64,000 nucleotides of DNA, from the NCBI GenBank assembly GCA_006969745.1, contig CP030886.1, positions 806,001-870,000 on the forward strand, written 5' to 3'. Numbering within the stretch: position 1 is the first letter of the stretch; the number at the start of each line of letters is the position of its first letter. Made by a program: the position numbers and the translations under genes. The stretch is from Cytophagaceae bacterium. Lineage in GTDB: Bacteria > Bacteroidota > Bacteroidia > Cytophagales > Cyclobacteriaceae. Shown one piece after another: positions 61,351-64,000 of this stretch. Below the pieces are notes generated by a model. That model had not been told where the DNA came from and searched no databases. It saw only the letters and a program-made list of their open reading frames with translations.

Positions 61351-61803
61351 ATGAAAACGGCCATTTTTCCCGGTTCCTTCGATCCTTTCACAAAAGGGCA
61401 TTACGATATTGTAAAGCGTAGCTTAGATTTATTTGACCGTGTGATCATTGCCATTGGCCATAATACTTCGAAAAATAATAGATATTTCGAACTGGATTGG
61501 ATGGTGGATAAAATCAAAGAAGCTTTTGAAGGTGAAGAGCGTGTTGAGGTAGAGGTTTACGATGAATTGACTGCCTCACTGGCTAAAAAATATGACGCTC
61601 AGTTTATGGTGCGAGGGTTAAGAAATACGACAGACTTTGAATATGAAAACAGTATATCTCAAATCAATCGTTATCTGAATGCTGACTTAGAAACAATCTT
61701 CCTCATCACAAGTCCTGAACTCGCTCCAATCAGCTCTAGCATCATTCGTGAAGTACATAGATATGGAGGTGATGTCGATCCATTTTTACCGTACAAGGTC
61801 TAA
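61351..61803 (+). CDS. coaD: phosphopantetheine adenylyltransferase
   Basis: Adenylates 4'-phosphopantetheine to dephospho-CoA in coenzyme A synthesis. 150 residues, a typical length. AIFPGSFDPFTKGHYDIVKR carries the T-x-G-H ATP motif (Thr14 to His17), and FMVRGLRNTTDFEYE and the closing ISSSIIREVHRYGGDV are conserved CoaD segments. It starts at ATG 61351. The NUDIX gene on the other strand begins its stop one base after the coaD stop, so the two converge with no spacer. Confidence 0.97.
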   Translation: MKTAIFPGSFDPFTKGHYDIVKRSLDLFDRVIIAIGHNTSKNNRYFELDWMVDKIKEAFEGEERVEVEVYDELTASLAKKYDAQFMVRGLRNTTDFEYENSISQINRYLNADLETIFLITSPELAPISSSIIREVHRYGGDVDPFLPYKV

Positions 61804-62478
61804 CTAAACCTCTTTCATCATTTTGGTATACTCCTGCATGACATAGCGAATGGACCTGTAGCTATCATGAAGGGCTTTACGTACTTGTTCCATATCCATC
61901 CATTCCACTTTTTTGATTCCCTCATCTTTTTGGGGGGTCATTTTGCTATCATCGATGCACCGCATAGCATACCAGTGGGTCTTCTTTAGGATGTATTTCT
62001 TTTTGGTGGTATAAGTATGCCACACAGAATCTATTTTCTTGTCTATCCGAACCTTTACCCCGGTCTCCTCTTCAACTTCCCGAATGGCACATTCTTCAAT
62101 ACTCTCCCCTTTGTCTAGCTTTCCTTTTGGGATGTCCCAAACCTTACGCCTGTAGATCATGAGCAACTTTCCTTCCTTCTCCACAATTCCTCCTCCAGCT
62201 TCTATTACTTTGAATTTACTTTTAATGTAATTGATTAGTTCCCTTTTCTCCCGGGAGGAAATAAATATCGAGTGAACTTTCTTGAGCTTCTTATCAGTCA
62301 TCAGCTTGAGTAAGCTATCAATTTGTTCAAAAGAAGCATTCATTATCAAAACATCATCGACAAGTACTTCCGGAACAATTCCCTCAAACTCTCTCACTAC
62401 CAAGCCGTAAGCCCGATTCATGTTTATCTTCCTTTCAGAGAGAATGTAGACAGGGATATCATTGATAAATATTTTCAT
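61804..62478 (-). CDS. NUDIX hydrolase with extra N-terminal domain
   Basis: 224 residues. The C-terminal part carries a complete Nudix box (about residues 118-140, GKLDKGESIEECAIREVEEE followed by TGV). An additional ~90-residue N-terminal domain (MKIFINDIPVYILS, then a helix-rich segment to INYIKSKFK) has no family I recognise and is not part of the Nudix fold. IPKGKLDKGES with preceding KVWD resembles the Ap4A/diphosphoinositol hydrolase type (DIPKGK). Convergent to coaD. Confidence 0.9.
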   Translation of the reverse strand: MKIFINDIPVYILSERKINMNRAYGLVVREFEGIVPEVLVDDVLIMNASFEQIDSLLKLMTDKKLKKVHSIFISSREKRELINYIKSKFKVIEAGGGIVEKEGKLLMIYRRKVWDIPKGKLDKGESIEECAIREVEEETGVKVRIDKKIDSVWHTYTTKKKYILKKTHWYAMRCIDDSKMTPQKDEGIKKVEWMDMEQVRKALHDSYRSIRYVMQEYTKMMKEV

Positions 62479-62640
62479 CTAAATGCTCTAAACGGATGCG
62501 CCAATATGCCTTTTTATCAATGGTGTATTAGAATAAACCACATTCATCTCTTTTGGTTGGTACCAAATCGAATTCATTAATAGATTCGATCGTGAAGGCA
62601 AGTAAATAATAAATTAAAAACGAAACAAGCCTTCTATATT

Positions 62641-62672
62641 ATTGATAGGTAATACAGGACTTATTTATTTTG
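62641..62672 (+). promoter_or_regulatory. putative promoter for pyrE
   Basis: ATTG at 62641-62644, 20 bases, then TTATTTTG at 62665-62672 is close to TTTG-N19-TAnnTTTG, with one mismatch in each box. The pyrE start is 8 bases further, so the transcript would have almost no leader. Upstream in this 201-base gap a 7-bp hairpin (ATCGAAT/ATTCGAT, 62567-62590) is visible without a T-run. Confidence 0.3.
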
Positions 62673-62679
62673 CAGCCTC

Positions 62680-63330
62680 ATGAGTATCAAAATATACAAC
62701 CCACAACTAGCCGCTGAAATAGCTGCTGATTTGTTAAAAATTGGAGCCATCAAGCTTAATCCGCAAGAACCATTTACCTGGGCTTCTGGCTGGAAATCTC
62801 CGATTTATTGTGACAATAGGCTGAGTCTCTCCTATCCGGACGTACGATCTAAAATCAAAACTGCCTTAGGTCTTGCCGTTTCTAATTCTTTCAATGGTGT
62901 AGATGTAATTGCAGGTGTAGCAACAGCAGGAATTCCACAGGGTGCTTTGGTGGCGGAAGAATTGGGGCTCCCCTTCATCTATGTTCGTTCCAAATCAAAG
63001 GGGCACGGTCTTCAAAATATGATAGAGGGTAAGATTGAAAAAGGTCAGCGAGTGTTACTAGTAGAAGATTTAGTCTCAACAGGTGGGAGCTCACTTGCAG
63101 CGGCGGATGCCCTTAAAGAGGCTGGAGCGGATGTTGCAGGCATGGTTGCTATTTTCACCTACGGTTTCCAGATTTCAGAAGATAATTTTAAAAATAAAGG
63201 CGTTGACCTGGTTGTGCTTAGCGACTACCATCATTTATTAGATCATGCACAAGATGAGCGCATGTTTGAAAACGACGTTTTAAAAACCCTTAAAGAATGG
63301 CGAAACGATCCCGGGAATTGGGGGAAATAA
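62680..63330 (+). CDS. pyrE: orotate phosphoribosyltransferase
   Basis: Joins orotate to PRPP to form orotidine monophosphate in pyrimidine synthesis. 216 residues. The PRPP-binding motif VLLVEDLVSTGGSSLAAA (about 127-144) is intact. LNPQEPFTWASGWKSPIYCDNR is the conserved N-terminal substrate segment, and YVRSKSKGHG gives the catalytic lysine loop. Normal length and a first-ATG start. An exported protein gene follows 79 bases downstream. Confidence 0.97.
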   Translation: MSIKIYNPQLAAEIAADLLKIGAIKLNPQEPFTWASGWKSPIYCDNRLSLSYPDVRSKIKTALGLAVSNSFNGVDVIAGVATAGIPQGALVAEELGLPFIYVRSKSKGHGLQNMIEGKIEKGQRVLLVEDLVSTGGSSLAAADALKEAGADVAGMVAIFTYGFQISEDNFKNKGVDLVVLSDYHHLLDHAQDERMFENDVLKTLKEWRNDPGNWGK

Positions 63331-63409
63331 TTTTTCAACATTCTTTATCTCGAATTGAGATGAGTAAATGATTTCTTAGGTAGTTTAGTATGCACTTACA
63401 CATAGTGCC

Positions 63410-64000
63410 ATGAAATCAAGAATATTATTTACCGTATTAATTGCATCGGTTTGCTTTTCAGCAAATACAATTATAGCTCCGGAAGAGGCATCATTGGATA
63501 AATTTCAGAATGCAAAAATTCCACTGGAATGGTTCACAGGAGACCAGCCGAAACTGCTGACTTCTATGGCTAATTCGATTGCAAAGCGCGAAGTACTAAG
63601 CGGGGATAGCCGAAACCTTACCGCTATTGTTGGTGGCTGGCATGCGCAGGCTGTAGGTCAATACAAAGATTACGTTTATGTGGCATTTAGTGATGGCGCC
63701 TTAACCAAAGCGGGCGTTTCTATTGGTTCTAAAGATCCGGTGGGAAAGCTTTGGATTTACAACACAAAAACTAAACAAAGTCAGCTCAAAGATCTTGAGA
63801 AAGGCTATCCTCATCCTTGCTCCATCCAGGTGACAGGAAAATACCTAACCATCGTTATTGAAGCAGAATACGGCCTTAGCCAGGCCGCTCTTGGCAATAA
63901 GCGTGAGGAACAGTCGATGGTCTTAATTTATGATTTGGAAAAGGATCCCAACTGTTCTGTAGAAGCAGGCAGAATTAATCAGGACAACACCAACAGCGGC
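63410..64000 (+). CDS. exported protein, cut by the window end
   Basis: Open reading frame from ATG 63410 through the last base of the window, 197 codons with no stop. The N-terminus (ILFTVLIASVCFSANTIIA) is a signal peptide. The sequence after it has beta-propeller-like features (IVGGWHAQAVGQYKDYVYVAF, then GKLWIYNTKTKQ and GKYLTIVIEAEYG), but no family is recognised. Because the 3' end is missing, its length and any C-terminal sorting domain cannot be judged. Confidence 0.7.
   Translation, partial: MKSRILFTVLIASVCFSANTIIAPEEASLDKFQNAKIPLEWFTGDQPKLLTSMANSIAKREVLSGDSRNLTAIVGGWHAQAVGQYKDYVYVAFSDGALTKAGVSIGSKDPVGKLWIYNTKTKQSQLKDLEKGYPHPCSIQVTGKYLTIVIEAEYGLSQAALGNKREEQSMVLIYDLEKDPNCSVEAGRINQDNTNSG

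Noticed and set aside
61259-61351. Expected rsmD gene between DUF3822 and coaD
   Set aside because: I recall rsmD at this place in some relatives, but the 91-base gap holds no coding sequence and no remnant; I cannot tell whether it was lost or was never here.
63347-63361. ATCTC-GAATT-GAGAT hairpin after pyrE as a terminator
   Set aside because: Only 5 bp of AT-rich stem and no T-run.

Overview
This window is a chromosomal segment from a Bacteroidota bacterium, most likely a gliding or marine member of the Cytophagales. The signs are a complete gldA-gldF-gldG gliding ABC transporter operon, a PorP/SprF-family outer-membrane protein, a type B (gliding motility-associated) sorting domain, Bacteroidota-restricted families (DUF4296, DUF4252, DUF3822), start codons mostly without Shine-Dalgarno sequences, and upstream TAnnTTTG elements of the Bacteroidota promoter. 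The species cannot be named from this sequence alone. No tRNA, rRNA, CRISPR array, insertion sequence or prophage was found. No gene-free gap exceeds about 300 bases.

Layout: (1) 1-4.8 kb: topA, a sigma factor with an overlapping membrane protein, and dnaN. (2) 4.8-9.0 kb, minus strand: gldA, gldF, gldG and a DUF4340-like gene, all overlapping. (3) 9.1-10.2 kb: an NADPH-FMN reductase and a DinB-like protein. (4) 10.3-23.7 kb: the most unusual region. A minus-strand operon encodes a 2051-residue fibre protein with two long in-frame repeat arrays (11 x 159 bp and 6 x 150 bp), a type B sorting-domain protein, a PorP/SprF protein and a TPR/PD40/OmpA/LysM envelope protein. It meets head-on, with no spacer, a gene for an exported TPR-CHAT cysteine protease. 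(5) 23.9-31.5 kb: a lipoprotein, an FAD oxidoreductase, a cupin, a second sigma factor/membrane-protein pair, sppA, folK and a TauE/SafE permease.

(6) 31.5-47.9 kb: surface polysaccharide genes. Plus strand: a Wzx-like flippase, a YfhO-like protein and a sulfotransferase. Minus strand: a tightly packed 12-gene run from a DUF4296 lipoprotein and mutS2 through cytochrome b5, two sugar aminotransferases, two hexapeptide acyltransferases, a methyltransferase, an HTTM-DCC fusion, an ATP-grasp enzyme, a HAD phosphatase and a WecF-like Fuc4NAc transferase. WecE, an acetyltransferase and WecF together suggest that a 4-acetamido-4,6-dideoxygalactose residue is made and transferred, as in enterobacterial common antigen. 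(7) 48.0-51.5 kb: a shortened Bat-type operon (DUF58, membrane protein, VWA) followed by a ribbon-helix-helix/PIN toxin-antitoxin pair with a consensus promoter and an overlapping palindromic operator.

(8) 51.5-55.8 kb: a third sigma factor with a one-TM partner, two DUF4252 proteins and an ABC exporter. (9) 55.8-64 kb: a LysE exporter, a GH3-family enzyme, a YggS-type PLP protein, DUF1573, two NUDIX proteins, a pilin-like membrane protein with DUF3822, coaD, pyrE, and an exported protein cut by the window end.

The candidate undescribed system is the fibre/sorting-domain/SprF/OmpA operon with its facing exported CHAT protease. It reads as a surface fibre made of phage-tail-fibre-like repeats whose export may depend on a separately encoded type B sorting-domain partner and a dedicated SprF-like protein.
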